Shown in pieces: positions 43,437 through 52,092 of a stretch of DNA of 64,000 bases. The notes below the pieces were generated by a model that saw nothing but the letters and a program-made list of their open reading frames with translations, ran no database searches and was not told the DNA's origin. The stretch lies in the NCBI RefSeq assembly GCF_017329565.1, contig NZ_JAFMTT010000006.1. One strand, 5' to 3'. The number at the start of each line of letters is the position of its first letter. The first letter of the stretch is position 1. The position numbers were made by a program, and so were the translations under genes. Source of the stretch: Alicyclobacillus mali (GTDB lineage Bacteria; Bacillota; Bacilli; Alicyclobacillales; Alicyclobacillaceae).

Positions 43437-43895
43437 ATGCCAATCGCCACGCGAGAGGAGCAAGCTCGGTATCAGGCGCTTGTCCACCGCCTGACACCGG
43501 GACGGCCCATCGTGCGCAATACCTTGCGGGCTTTCGTCGTCGGCGGGCTCATCTGCGAACTGGGCCAGGTGATTCAGGCGCTCTTCGTGCGATACGGTGG
43601 ATTCAAACCCGCCGAAGCTGGCAATCCGACGGTGGCAGTGCTCATCCTTCTGTCGGCCATTTTCACCGCCATCGGGGTGTATGACAGGTTCGCTCAGTGG
43701 GCGGGCGCCGGATCGGCCGTGCCCGTGACGGGTTTCTCCAACACCATGACGTCTGCCGCGATGGAACACCGAAGTGAGGGATTCGTGGCGGGGATCGGAG
43801 GTAATATGTTCAAGATCTCCGGTCCGGTGATTGTGTACGGGGTCGTGAGCGCATTCTTCATTGCGCTCATCCGCTACGTGGTGGAGCACCTGTAG
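43437..43895 (+). CDS. spoVAC: Stage V sporulation protein AC
   Basis: A membrane protein of the SpoVA channel for dipicolinic acid. 152 residues with about four membrane segments and the family blocks GGLICELGQVIQALF, AGAGSAVPVTGFSNTM and EGFVAGIGGNMFKISGPVIV. ATG with GGGGGGA seven bases upstream. spoVAA and spoVAB, which precede it in Bacillus, are not present here. Confidence 0.95.
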   Translation: MPIATREEQARYQALVHRLTPGRPIVRNTLRAFVVGGLICELGQVIQALFVRYGGFKPAEAGNPTVAVLILLSAIFTAIGVYDRFAQWAGAGSAVPVTGFSNTMTSAAMEHRSEGFVAGIGGNMFKISGPVIVYGVVSAFFIALIRYVVEHL

Positions 43896-43910
43896 AAAGG
43901 GCGATGCGAG

Positions 43911-44936
43911 ATGGCACGATTGGGCCGATCCACGTGGGCACTCGGCGAACGCCAGGTGGCCGTCATCGCCGCGTCGACCGTCGCCGGTAGCTTGGAAAGT
44001 CAAGGTCCGCTCTCGGATGCGTTCGACGTGCGCTTGAGCGACGACCGCGCGGGCGAGGATTCCTGGGAGCGCGCCGAACAAGTCATGTTTCACCGCGCTG
44101 CGGAGTTGGCCTGTGAAAAGGCCGGTGTGAAACCAGAAGCGCTGGATCTGGTGGTAGGCGCTGACCTGAACGCACAGCTCACCTCGTTTTACATGGGGCT
44201 ACGACAGCTCGCGAGGCCTATGCTCGGCGTTTACAGCGCCTGTGCATCCATCTGTGAGGCGCTTGCGGTGGCTGGCTTAGCCGTCGCCACTGGATTTGCG
44301 GACAAGGTGCTCGCAGGAACCTCAAGTCACACAAGCACAGCCGAGCGCCAATTTCGCTACCCCACCGAATACGGGGTTCAGCGGCCGCCCAGTGCGCAGC
44401 GCACGGTGACGGGTGCTGGAGCCGCCATCCTCGGCCGAGGGCGTGGCAAATGGCAGATCACGCACGCAACCATCGGGGAGATTGCCGATTTTGGCGTCCG
44501 TTCGCCGTGGGAGATGGGCGCCGCCATGGCGCCCGCCGCGTGTGACACCATACGGCAGCACCTCGCGGACACTGGGCGTTCGCTGAACGATTATGACCTC
44601 GTGGTGACGGGCGATCTCGGCCGCGTTGGACTGGACATCCTGCGCCATCTGCTGGTGGAACAGGGGGTGGCGCCCGCGTCGCTGGTGAGCGTGCGAGTCA
44701 GCGACTGTGGCGCGATGATCTACGCCGAGGATCAGCAGGAGGTCTTCTCGGGCGGCAGCGGCGCGGCGTGCAGCACGCTCGTCACGTTCGGCCACCTTTT
44801 CCGGGAGATGGAACGGGGCCGCGTGAACCGTCTGTTGCTCTGCGCCACCGGCGCGCTCCTGTCGCAGGTCAGTGCACAACAAGGGGACACCATCCCGTCC
44901 ATCTCGCACGCCATTGCATTTGAACGGGGGGATTGA
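43911..44936 (+). CDS. spoVAD: Stage V sporulation protein AD
   Basis: The soluble dipicolinic-acid-binding member of the SpoVA complex, thiolase-like fold. 341 residues with LVVGADLNAQLTSFYMGLR, GVYSACASICEALA, TGAGAAILG and DCGAMIYAEDQQEVFSGGSG. ATG after GAAAGGGCG, 15 bases after spoVAC. Confidence 0.96.
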   Translation: MARLGRSTWALGERQVAVIAASTVAGSLESQGPLSDAFDVRLSDDRAGEDSWERAEQVMFHRAAELACEKAGVKPEALDLVVGADLNAQLTSFYMGLRQLARPMLGVYSACASICEALAVAGLAVATGFADKVLAGTSSHTSTAERQFRYPTEYGVQRPPSAQRTVTGAGAAILGRGRGKWQITHATIGEIADFGVRSPWEMGAAMAPAACDTIRQHLADTGRSLNDYDLVVTGDLGRVGLDILRHLLVEQGVAPASLVSVRVSDCGAMIYAEDQQEVFSGGSGAACSTLVTFGHLFREMERGRVNRLLLCATGALLSQVSAQQGDTIPSISHAIAFERGD

Positions 44937-44937
44937 T

Positions 44938-45297
44938 GTGTCGGCGTGGACGTTCTTGTGGGCCTTCCTGGTGGGTGGTGCCATCTGCGCCATCGGCCAG
45001 GTGATCATGGATGCGACAAAACTCACGCCGGGCCATGTCATGTCGATCCTCGTCGTGGCCGGCGCAGTGGCGGACGGCCTGGGCCTGTACGATCCACTCA
45101 TTAAGTTTGCGGGCGCGGGTGCGACCGTGCCCATCACGAGCTTCGGCAACGCCCTTGTCCACGGCGCCATGCACGAGGCGAAGCTCCATGGGCTCATCGG
45201 AGTCATTACAGGTATCTTCGAGGTGACGAGCGCGGGCATCTCAGCCGCCATTGTGTTCGCGTTTCTCGCCGCCGTGTTCGCGAAGCCGAAGGGGTGA
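44938..45297 (+). CDS. spoVAE: Stage V sporulation protein AE (SpoVAEb, membrane)
   Basis: 119 residues, hydrophobic, homologous in pattern to SpoVAC: GGAICAIGQVIMDATKLTPG, LGLYDPLIKFAGAGATVPIT and GVITGIFEVTSAGISAAI. GTG 44938 has GGGGGG six bases upstream. The stop overlaps the next gene by GTGA. Confidence 0.94.
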   Translation: MSAWTFLWAFLVGGAICAIGQVIMDATKLTPGHVMSILVVAGAVADGLGLYDPLIKFAGAGATVPITSFGNALVHGAMHEAKLHGLIGVITGIFEVTSAGISAAIVFAFLAAVFAKPKG

Positions 45298-45923
45298 GGT
45301 GCTTGCACGGCTCAGGTTCCCCTCCTCGCCGCGTGATTGTGGTCACGGACGGCGATCGCGTCGCTGCACGAGCGCTGGCCATCGCCGCGAAGCGCACGGG
45401 CTGCTCGTTTGTCTCTCAGAGCCGCGGCAACCCGACCCGGCTGAGTGGTGTCGAACTCGTGCGGTGCATCGAGGCCGCGCCGCGTGACCCGGTCATTCTC
45501 ATGCTCGACGACAATGGGGATCCGGGGGAGGCGGCGGGAGAGTCTGCGCTGCGCGTCGTGCACGCGCATCCGTCGGTCCAGATTGCGGCCATTCTCGCCG
45601 TCGCTTCGAACACGGGCAGTGTGCGAGGTACACCGGTGGATTTCAGCGTCGATCGCCTCGGGCACCGCGTGGAGCACGCAGTCGACAAAGACGGCCGCGA
45701 GATCGACTCCTATCTCGTTGCCGGAGACACCGTGGACGCCCTCCGCGGTTTGGACGTGCCGCTCATCGTCGGCATCGGCGACATCGGCAAGATGGGTGGG
45801 CTCGACGCTCCCGCGCGGGGCGCCCCGGTCACCACGAGTGCCATCGAGTGGGTCTTGATGGAATTGGTTTGGCGCGCAGGGCAGCGTCACCTCGAGCCCG
45901 CTATCTTCCGCCCACAACGATGA
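45294..45923 (+). CDS. Stage V sporulation protein AEa (soluble)
   Basis: 209 residues; a soluble member of the SpoVA operon with VIVVTDGDRVAARALAIAAK at the start, LMLDDNGDPGEAAGE, ILAVASNTGSV and IVGIGDIGKMGG. Family matches SpoVAEa; mechanism unknown. GTG overlapping spoVAE; a TTG at 45303 could also serve. Confidence 0.85.
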   Translation: MRCLHGSGSPPRRVIVVTDGDRVAARALAIAAKRTGCSFVSQSRGNPTRLSGVELVRCIEAAPRDPVILMLDDNGDPGEAAGESALRVVHAHPSVQIAAILAVASNTGSVRGTPVDFSVDRLGHRVEHAVDKDGREIDSYLVAGDTVDALRGLDVPLIVGIGDIGKMGGLDAPARGAPVTTSAIEWVLMELVWRAGQRHLEPAIFRPQR

Positions 45924-45969
45924 GGCCCACGCGACATACGATGCGGTAGACGATGGAGGGGGTGAGACG

Positions 45970-46104
45970 ATGCTCAGTATCTTGGCGTTTCTGCCCCGGG
46001 TCTTTCGCTACTTTGGCATGTTTCAGATGTTTTTCGGCTTCGTGCGCCCGTTTTGGCCGATGATCTCCCGCGTATGGCGCCGACCCGCGATGGCCGTGGC
46101 CTGA
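45970..46104 (+). CDS. Small aromatic-rich membrane-associated protein, 44 residues
   Basis: ATG at 45970 follows a GGAGGGGGTGAG ribosome site; 44 codons to the stop at 46104. The peptide is rich in Phe, Met, Arg and Trp (FRYFGMFQMFFGFVRPFW), with an amphipathic or membrane-seated helix and a basic tail. No family recognised. It follows the spoVA operon by 46 bases; CATACGAT at 45935-45942 resembles a sporulation-sigma -10 box, so it may be spore-expressed. Confidence 0.5.
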   Translation: MLSILAFLPRVFRYFGMFQMFFGFVRPFWPMISRVWRRPAMAVA

Positions 46105-46132
46105 TTGCTCTGTCGCGCCACGTCGTGTGCAG

Positions 46133-46138
46133 TATAAT
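46133..46138 (+). promoter_or_regulatory. -10 box giving a probably leaderless transcript
   Basis: A perfect TATAAT lies only seven bases before the ATG of the next gene, so transcription should start at or next to the start codon. No -35 box is evident. Confidence 0.5.
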
Positions 46139-46145
46139 AGCCTCC

Positions 46146-46931
46146 ATGGACATTCGCGCACGACAGGGGTTGAAGCATACGAAGCTTCTGTACGCCGGAC
46201 CGGGTACGGTTCATCGCTGGATCGAGGTTGTGGAGGAGAAAGGCATTCGACAAATGCGGTTTGGCCGCGACGGTGGCTGGCAGGGGGCGCTCGATCTCGG
46301 CCGCCCCGAGCGCCCCGTCTTTCCGTATCAGCGAGCGTTCAGGGCGCTCGTGGAGGCGCATGAGCCGATCGAGTCGTTCCTGGCCATCGGGGTGGGATCG
46401 GGGACGAGCCTTCACCACGTTCGCCGCCTCCACCCGGAGGCGGCGCTGCACGGCGTCGAGATCGACGAGACGGTGCTGACGCTCGGCATCGAGTTTTTTC
46501 AGGCGCCTTCTCATCGAGAGGCGGACTATTGGGTTGGAGATGGCGTACAGTTCGTCTCCTCACCCCACGCCGCCACCTACGACCTCATTTTCGTGGACGC
46601 GTATCTGAAGGCGAGCATTTATCAGCCCTGCCTCTCCCCGGAAACGGTGTCGTACCTGGCTCGCATCACCTCGAGCCGGGGGACGGTGGTGTACAATCTC
46701 ATCGCGTCCGGGTATCGTTCCACGCATGTCAGAGGATTTGTGGACGTCATGCGCTCCTCCTTCCCGGTACTGCTGGATCTTCCCGTGGGTCTTCCGCTGA
46801 CGGCGCAAAACCGGTTGTTCATCGCCACGCGTGACGAGGACCTCGCGCCAAGGCTTCGCCAAATGTGCAAGCGGGTTGGTGCTTCGGATCTCGAGCGGGT
46901 CTCCTGGTCCCTCCGCCTATCGGCGCTGTGA
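46146..46931 (+). CDS. Spermidine-synthase-like methyltransferase-fold protein
   Basis: 261 residues of the spermidine synthase family: FAIGVGSGTSLHHVRRLHP (nucleotide site; first residue Leu), HGVEIDETVLTLG and YDLIFVDAY are the Rossmann-fold landmarks. The N-terminal beta domain is short and the Gly-rich polyamine gatekeeper motifs are not obvious, so it may be a related enzyme. The ATG lacks a ribosome site and sits seven bases after a TATAAT. Confidence 0.75.
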   Translation: MDIRARQGLKHTKLLYAGPGTVHRWIEVVEEKGIRQMRFGRDGGWQGALDLGRPERPVFPYQRAFRALVEAHEPIESFLAIGVGSGTSLHHVRRLHPEAALHGVEIDETVLTLGIEFFQAPSHREADYWVGDGVQFVSSPHAATYDLIFVDAYLKASIYQPCLSPETVSYLARITSSRGTVVYNLIASGYRSTHVRGFVDVMRSSFPVLLDLPVGLPLTAQNRLFIATRDEDLAPRLRQMCKRVGASDLERVSWSLRLSAL

Positions 46932-46938
46932 ACGCGCG

Positions 46939-46967
46939 TGATATAATGCCGGTATCCATTCACCGGC
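46939..46967 (+). promoter_or_regulatory. Extended -10 promoter and 5' hairpin of the M50 protease gene
   Basis: TGATATAAT (46939-46947) followed at once by GCCGGT (46948-46953) and ACCGGC (46962-46967), a stem-loop at the expected 5' end of the mRNA, just before the AGGAGG site. Confidence 0.55.
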
Positions 46968-46980
46968 AGGAGGCATCGGA

Positions 46981-47586
46981 TTGCTCGCTTCATGGCTCAG
47001 TCCCGTCTGGATCTTGCGCTTCGCCATCGTGCTCGCGAGCCTTGTGTTGCACGAGTTCGCACATGCAGCATTGGCCACATGGCTCGGGGATTCGACGCCC
47101 AGGCGTCAAGGGCGGCTAACGCTCAATCCTGCAGCACATCTCGACTTGACGGGCCTCATCGCCATGCTGGTGGCACCCGTCGGCTGGGCTCGCCCCGTCG
47201 AGATCCACCCTGGCGCATTTCGCCATCCTCGCGCAGGGATGGCCTGGGTCGCGTTGGCTGGGCCCATGGCCAATGCGGTCCTCGCCGCGCTGAGCTTCGC
47301 CGCGCAAAGCATTCCGGTTGTGTCGACCTCAGGTGCGTTGCAACAGGTGTTGGGTTTGGCCTTCGAGGTGAACGTCGCGCTGGTGTTGTTGAATATCCTT
47401 CCAATTCCGCCGCTCGACGGATGGCGCGCGCTCTACGCAATCCTGCCCGTGCGCTGGCGACTTTCGCTCGCATGGATGGATGGGTATGGGCCGTGGCTGC
47501 TGTTGCTCATCTTTCTCCTTCCGCCCGCAAACCGCGCGTTTTCCGATCTCGTCTACGCCGTGATGTCCTACTGCTACGGCACGTGA
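46981..47586 (+). CDS. M50 family site-2-type membrane metalloprotease
   Basis: 201 residues with the zinc site HEFAH near residue 24, GWARPVEIHP, LAGPMANAVLAAL and the third-ligand block NILPIPPLDGWR. Compact M50 protease without PDZ, like rhomboid-neighbour YwhC proteins of Bacillus. Substrate unknown. TTG start seven bases after AGGAGG. Lies directly before scpA. Confidence 0.88.
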   Translation: MLASWLSPVWILRFAIVLASLVLHEFAHAALATWLGDSTPRRQGRLTLNPAAHLDLTGLIAMLVAPVGWARPVEIHPGAFRHPRAGMAWVALAGPMANAVLAALSFAAQSIPVVSTSGALQQVLGLAFEVNVALVLLNILPIPPLDGWRALYAILPVRWRLSLAWMDGYGPWLLLLIFLLPPANRAFSDLVYAVMSYCYGT

Positions 47587-47599
47587 GAGGAGGCGCAAG

Positions 47600-48316
47600 G
47601 TGTCCTACGAAATCCGACTCGCGCAGTTCGAAGGCCCGCTGGACCTGCTCTTGCATCTCATCCGCAAGAACGAGATTGATATTTACGACATTCCCATCGC
47701 CGCAATCACCGAACAATATCTTCAATATCTGGACGACCTCGAGCGCTGGTCGCTTGACGTGGCGAGTGAGTTTCTGGTCATGGCAGCGACGCTTCTTTCC
47801 ATCAAGTCGCGCATGTTGCTGCCCCGGCGCGCAACTGCTTCCGACGAGGAAGAGGACCCCAGACTCCCGCTCGTTCAGCAGCTGTTGGAGTACGAGCGGT
47901 GCAAGTGGGCCGCCGCGCAACTGGCCGATCTCGCGGGCCGGAACGCCCAAGTGTATGGGCGCGAGCCGATGGACCTGCGCGCCTATCGGCCGGATCGCCA
48001 GGCGGGTGGGCTCGATGTGACGCTGTGGGATCTCGTTGACGCGTTTCGCAAGCTGTACCTGCGGCTGCCGCCGTCGGAGCGCGTGGCCGAGATCCGGGGC
48101 AAGGTTGAAAAGGTGGAGGAGTGGATGGACGAGCTCGCCGAACGCATGCGTCGGTATCGATCCGCTGAATTCACCTGGCTCCTTGGCGGGCGGTTTACTC
48201 GGGGTGCTCTGGTGGCCGCGTTTCTCGCAATTCTGGAGTTGCTCAAGGACGGCCGCCTGACATGTCGGCAAGCCGAGCCGTTTGGTCCCATTGAACTTGT
48301 CTGGACGGGGGATTGA
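47600..48316 (+). CDS. scpA: Segregation and condensation protein A
   Basis: The kleisin of the SMC-ScpAB condensin. 238 residues with FEGPLDLLLHLIRKNEIDIY and DIPIAAITEQYLQYL at the SMC-binding N-terminus, and a C-terminal winged helix (TRGALVAAFLAILELLKDG). GTG with AGGAGG upstream. Confidence 0.96.
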   Translation: MSYEIRLAQFEGPLDLLLHLIRKNEIDIYDIPIAAITEQYLQYLDDLERWSLDVASEFLVMAATLLSIKSRMLLPRRATASDEEEDPRLPLVQQLLEYERCKWAAAQLADLAGRNAQVYGREPMDLRAYRPDRQAGGLDVTLWDLVDAFRKLYLRLPPSERVAEIRGKVEKVEEWMDELAERMRRYRSAEFTWLLGGRFTRGALVAAFLAILELLKDGRLTCRQAEPFGPIELVWTGD

Positions 48317-48318
48317 GC

Positions 48319-48882
48319 ATGGAACTGGTCGCTGCGCTTGAAGCCGTGTTGTTCGCCGCTGGATCGGAGGGCATGGCGACTCGGGAGATTGCGCAGGTGC
48401 TGGACGTGCCGGAGGGCCAGGCGCGCGATTTATGCCATCTGCTCGCCGCGCATCTGGACGAGCGCGGCTCTGGTCTTACGCTGCTCCACACAGGCGACAC
48501 GTGGCAGCTAGTGACAAGGCCGGAATTTGCACCGTATTTTCGGCGCATGGCCGATCAGCCGGCCCGTTCCAGCTTGTCGCAGGCGGCGCTTGAAGTGCTT
48601 GCTATCATCTCCTACAAGCAACCCATCACGCGAGCCGACATCGAGGAGATCCGCGGCGTCCAGTCGGATCGCGCCTTGGCCACACTTATCCATCGAGGAC
48701 TGGTACAGGAAGTGGGTCGCCAGGATGGACCTGGACGACCGATTCTGTACGGCACCACCATGGAGTTTCTGCGCCAGTTCGGTCTGAGATCACTGGATGA
48801 ACTGCCGCCGTTGCCTGACTTTGCAGGGAACGAGGGACGCCCCGACCTGTTTGCCATGACTTCGGATCTCGCGCGCGACTGA
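48319..48882 (+). CDS. scpB: Segregation and condensation protein B
   Basis: 187 residues, two winged-helix domains; AALEAVLFAAGSEGM, LSQAALEVLAIISYKQPITRADIEEIRGV and LIEVGRQDGPGRP-like (VQEVGRQDGPGRPILYGTT) are the ScpB signatures. ATG 48319 is chosen (GGGGG site); a TTG at 48313 overlaps the scpA stop. Confidence 0.95.
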   Translation: MELVAALEAVLFAAGSEGMATREIAQVLDVPEGQARDLCHLLAAHLDERGSGLTLLHTGDTWQLVTRPEFAPYFRRMADQPARSSLSQAALEVLAIISYKQPITRADIEEIRGVQSDRALATLIHRGLVQEVGRQDGPGRPILYGTTMEFLRQFGLRSLDELPPLPDFAGNEGRPDLFAMTSDLARD

Positions 48883-48948
48883 AGGGATGCATATCATCCA
48901 GGTTCTGGTGCACCCTAGCTCGTGAATGCGAGAGAGGTGCCTGTACCC

Positions 48949-49548
48949 ATGGGCTTCGGTTGGATTGGCGTGGCGTGCGCATTGTGCGTGGGCCTATGTG
49001 TTCTCCTGATGGCGTCTCCTATTCGCGTCGAGGTGGAGTATTGGCGGGCGGGATCGGACGAACTGCGCGCTCAGGTGCGCGCCATGTATGGACTGGTCCG
49101 ACTGCGGTGGCGGTGGGCAAGCGAGGCACCGCCCGTCCGCGGGCGCAGCCGCCGTTCGAGGGAGAAGAGCCGAAAATCCGGCGATGAGCGCCGCGGTACC
49201 CGATCGATTGGCGCTTGGCGGCGGTTCGCGCATCGGGCGCTCCGAGCGCTCGACCGAATGGCGCCACACGTTCACGTGGACGAACTCCGTCTGGAGGCCC
49301 GCATGGGCGCTGGCGAGTCAGTGCGGACGGGCATGGTCGTGGGTGCGTCGTATGCTGCCATCTACACGCTGCTCGGTTGGTTAAGCAGCCGCGTGAGAAT
49401 GCATCGCGTTCCGACCGTCTCCATCGCTCCAGCCTTTCAGGAAGCTCTGTTGACGATTTACGCGAAAAGCATAGTGCGCATTCGGACGGGGTACGTTATA
49501 GCTGCAGGACTTCGCTTGTTGACGGCTTGGAAGAGGAGGGCGTCGTAA
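48949..49548 (+). CDS. ytfI: DUF2953 family protein (YtfI-like)
   Basis: 199 residues: one N-terminal membrane helix, a strongly basic stretch (GRSRRSREKSRKSGDERRGTR) and a C-terminal beta-like region. Position before ytfJ and the pattern of a single-span protein with central basic region match YtfI, which is sporulation-linked in Bacillus; no enzyme motif. ATG 48949 has GAGAGAGGTG nine bases upstream. Confidence 0.75.
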   Translation: MGFGWIGVACALCVGLCVLLMASPIRVEVEYWRAGSDELRAQVRAMYGLVRLRWRWASEAPPVRGRSRRSREKSRKSGDERRGTRSIGAWRRFAHRALRALDRMAPHVHVDELRLEARMGAGESVRTGMVVGASYAAIYTLLGWLSSRVRMHRVPTVSIAPAFQEALLTIYAKSIVRIRTGYVIAAGLRLLTAWKRRAS

Positions 49549-49549
49549 C

Positions 49550-49954
49550 GTGGATCACCCGATTCAAGGCCTCATGCAGACCGCGATGTCGAATCTCCGC
49601 GAGATGGTGGACGTCAACACCATCATTGGCGATCCGGTCGAGACGCCGGACGGCACCGTGATTTTGCCGGTTTCAAAAGTGGGGTTTGGCTTCGCCGCCG
49701 GAGGGAGTCAGTTCGAGGGAGGGGATGTGCACGGACAAGGCCAAGGGGATCTCCCGTTCGGAGGCGGGTCGGGCGGCGGTGTGTCCATTACCCCCATTGG
49801 CTTTCTCATCGTCCATGGCAACAATGTCCGTCTCCTCTCGGCGGATCACCAAAATCAGCTCTACGATCGGCTGATCGATCTCGCACCCGCGATGCTTGAG
49901 CGCATCCAGAACCTGTTCTCCAAGCAAAAATCATCGGATCCCCCCGTGATGTGA
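49550..49954 (+). CDS. ytfJ: GerW family sporulation protein YtfJ
   Basis: 134 residues: MSNLREMVDVNTIIGDPVETPDG, PVSKVGFGFAAGGSQF and a Gly-rich stretch before VSITPIGFLIVHGNNVRLL. This is the complete GerW/YtfJ pattern; YtfJ helps lysozyme-independent germination steps. GTG start with GAGGAGGG upstream. Confidence 0.93.
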   Translation: MDHPIQGLMQTAMSNLREMVDVNTIIGDPVETPDGTVILPVSKVGFGFAAGGSQFEGGDVHGQGQGDLPFGGGSGGGVSITPIGFLIVHGNNVRLLSADHQNQLYDRLIDLAPAMLERIQNLFSKQKSSDPPVM

Positions 49955-50028
49955 GGGGCGTCATACGGTTTCCAGGCTCGGCATACTCCTTGTAAGGGAC
50001 AAGTCCGCCCAGCAGGGGGTGCCGTGCC

Positions 50029-50622
50029 GTGATCGATTTCATCTGGCTTGCGTTGTTCGTCTCCGGCGTCGGGACTGCCATGGTCACTGGCCGCATGCAG
50101 GTCGTTTCAAACGCCATCTTAAAGGGTGCGGAAAACGGTGTGGAATTGTGCATCGGCCTCATCGGCGCCATCAGTCTGTGGATGGGGCTTATGCACATTG
50201 CGGAGCGGGCCGGTGCCGTCGCTTGGCTCGCGCGAAGACTCAAGCCCATCGCTCGCCGGCTTTTTCCCTCGGTTCCGGCCGATCATCCTGCGATGGGCGC
50301 CATTCTGGCGAACATGAGCGCCAACCTTCTGGGCATTGGAAACGCCGCGACACCTCTCGGCCTGAAGGCCATGGAGGAATTGCAAAAACTGAATTCCCAT
50401 CCAGACAGGGCTTCGGACGCCATGTGCACGCTTCTTGCCGTCAATACGGCAAGCATCACATTGATTCCCACGACGGTGATCGCGCTCCGCATGCAGTATC
50501 ACTCGTCGCATCCGTCAGCTGTGGTTCTCACGACGCTCGTGGCTTCCCTGATCGGGACGTGTGCGGCCCTGGCCTTTGACCGCATTTTTCGGGCGCTTTC
50601 CCATCGGAGGCAGACTCCATGA
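50029..50622 (+). CDS. spmA: Spore maturation protein A
   Basis: 197 residues, nucleoside-recognition (Gate) domain membrane protein involved in spore core dehydration. GAISLWMGLMHIAERAG, MGAILANMSANLLGIGNAATPLGLKAM and NTASITLIPTTVIALR are typical. GTG with GCAGGGGG upstream; ATGA overlap with spmB. Confidence 0.95.
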   Translation: MIDFIWLALFVSGVGTAMVTGRMQVVSNAILKGAENGVELCIGLIGAISLWMGLMHIAERAGAVAWLARRLKPIARRLFPSVPADHPAMGAILANMSANLLGIGNAATPLGLKAMEELQKLNSHPDRASDAMCTLLAVNTASITLIPTTVIALRMQYHSSHPSAVVLTTLVASLIGTCAALAFDRIFRALSHRRQTP

Positions 50623-51164
50623 GCGACGCATGGACGGCCATCAGTGAATGGATGTTACCCCTTGTTGTGAGCGTCATTCTGCTGGCGGGAGCCTGGCGGC
50701 GAGTGCCCATTTATCAGGCATTCGTTCAGGGTGCCAAAGGCGGTTTTTCCACGGCCGTCCGTCTCATCCCGCATCTTGTCGCGATGATGGTCGCGGTCAG
50801 CGTCTTCCGAGCGTCCGGCGCCATGGATGGCCTCGTTCACTTGCTGGATCCCGTCCTGACCTGGCTGCGTGTACCCGCCGAAGTCGCGCCAATGGGCATC
50901 CTTCGGCCGGTCACGGGGCAGGGCAGCTTGGCCCTCATGATTGATATTTTTCAAAAACATGGCCCGGATTCGCACCTGGGGCTGCTCGCTTCCACGATGC
51001 AGGCGTCGTCCGATACCACGCTCTACATCCTCACCGTTTATTTCGGGAGTGTGGGAATCTATAGGTTCCGATATGCGCTTGCGGTCGGCCTACTGAGCGA
51101 CTTCGTCAGTGTGCTCGCGTCGGTGTTCGCAGTTTGGCTCCTGTCTGGTATCATACAGGTCTAG
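50619..51164 (+). CDS. spmB: Spore maturation protein B
   Basis: 181 residues; partner of SpmA with the same Gate fold. VQGAKGGFSTAVRLIPHLVAMMVAV, GILRPVTGQGSLALM and STMQASSDTTLYILTVYFGSVGI are the family blocks. Start overlaps spmA. The next promoter is within its last codons. Confidence 0.95.
   Translation: MSDAWTAISEWMLPLVVSVILLAGAWRRVPIYQAFVQGAKGGFSTAVRLIPHLVAMMVAVSVFRASGAMDGLVHLLDPVLTWLRVPAEVAPMGILRPVTGQGSLALMIDIFQKHGPDSHLGLLASTMQASSDTTLYILTVYFGSVGIYRFRYALAVGLLSDFVSVLASVFAVWLLSGIIQV
51127..51155 (+). promoter_or_regulatory. Promoter of rluB
   Basis: TTCGCA (51127-51132), 17 bases, TATCAT (51150-51155) with TGG just before the -10, at the end of spmB. Confidence 0.5.
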
Positions 51165-51207
51165 CGAACCTGGCTCTTTGCGCAGGAGGATGGGAGTTCG
51201 GATCGGA

Positions 51208-52029
51208 ATGGAACGTTTGCAGAAGGTGTTGGCACATGCAGGCGTGGCGTCACGAAGAAAGTGTGAAGAGTTGATCTTGGCAGGACGGGTCAGCGTGGAC
51301 GGCGAGACCGTGACCCAACTGGGTGCGAAGGTGGATCCTTCGAGGCAGCGCATTGCGGTCGATGGCGTCCCCATCGAAATGGAGCAGCCGGTGGTGCTCG
51401 CGCTCAACAAGCCTGTCGCGTATCTTTCCACGGTATCGGATCCGATGGGGCGGCGCACGGTGATGCAGCTGTTGCCCCCGATCCGAGAGCGCGTCTATCC
51501 GGTCGGCCGTCTGGACTACGACACGAGCGGACTCTTATTGTTCACAAACGATGGTGAACTGACGCAGAGGCTGCTTCACCCTTCGCGTGAAATAGAAAAA
51601 GTCTATCGCGCTTCGGTCCGAGGGATTGTGGATCGCGAAATCCGGCGAGCCCTCGTGGAGGGCGTGGAGCTGGAAGATGGTCTGACTGCGCCCGCCAAGG
51701 TCGAGGTCGTGCGGCAGTCGGACCGCGAGGACGGCGTGGCCGTCGTGCACCTTGCCATTCACGAAGGCCGGAATCGTCAGGTCCGCAGGATGTTGGAGAG
51801 GCTCGGCCTGCCCGTCTTGCGTTTGAAGCGCATCGCCTTCGGCCCGATTTCCCTCGGCCACTTGAAGACAGGGGAATGGCGCCCGCTGACGCAAGAGGAG
51901 TGGGTGGCTCTGTATCAAGCTGCGGGCATGACGGCGCCGCCGTATCGACGTCCAACCATGCGCCGCGAGTCCGAACGAAAGGAATCGAAGCGCTCGTCAG
52001 CGCGACACCGCGGTCCGCGACGTGGTTGA
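51208..52029 (+). CDS. rluB: 23S rRNA pseudouridine synthase RluB (RsuA family)
   Basis: 273 residues: an S4 domain (MERLQKVLAHAGVASRRKCEELI), the catalytic GRLDYDTSGLLLFTNDG with the essential Asp, and GRNRQVRRMLERLGLPVLRLKRI. A basic low-complexity tail (RRESERKESKRSSARHRGPRRG) follows. In Bacillus the same gene follows spmB. ATG 51208 gives the normal N-terminus, although the AGGAGG is 18 bases upstream. Confidence 0.93.
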   Translation: MERLQKVLAHAGVASRRKCEELILAGRVSVDGETVTQLGAKVDPSRQRIAVDGVPIEMEQPVVLALNKPVAYLSTVSDPMGRRTVMQLLPPIRERVYPVGRLDYDTSGLLLFTNDGELTQRLLHPSREIEKVYRASVRGIVDREIRRALVEGVELEDGLTAPAKVEVVRQSDREDGVAVVHLAIHEGRNRQVRRMLERLGLPVLRLKRIAFGPISLGHLKTGEWRPLTQEEWVALYQAAGMTAPPYRRPTMRRESERKESKRSSARHRGPRRG

Positions 52030-52092
52030 CCGCCTTGCGCGCATGAATGAGACACGTGACAGCATCCTACAAGTGAGGAGGTGCTGTGCACG

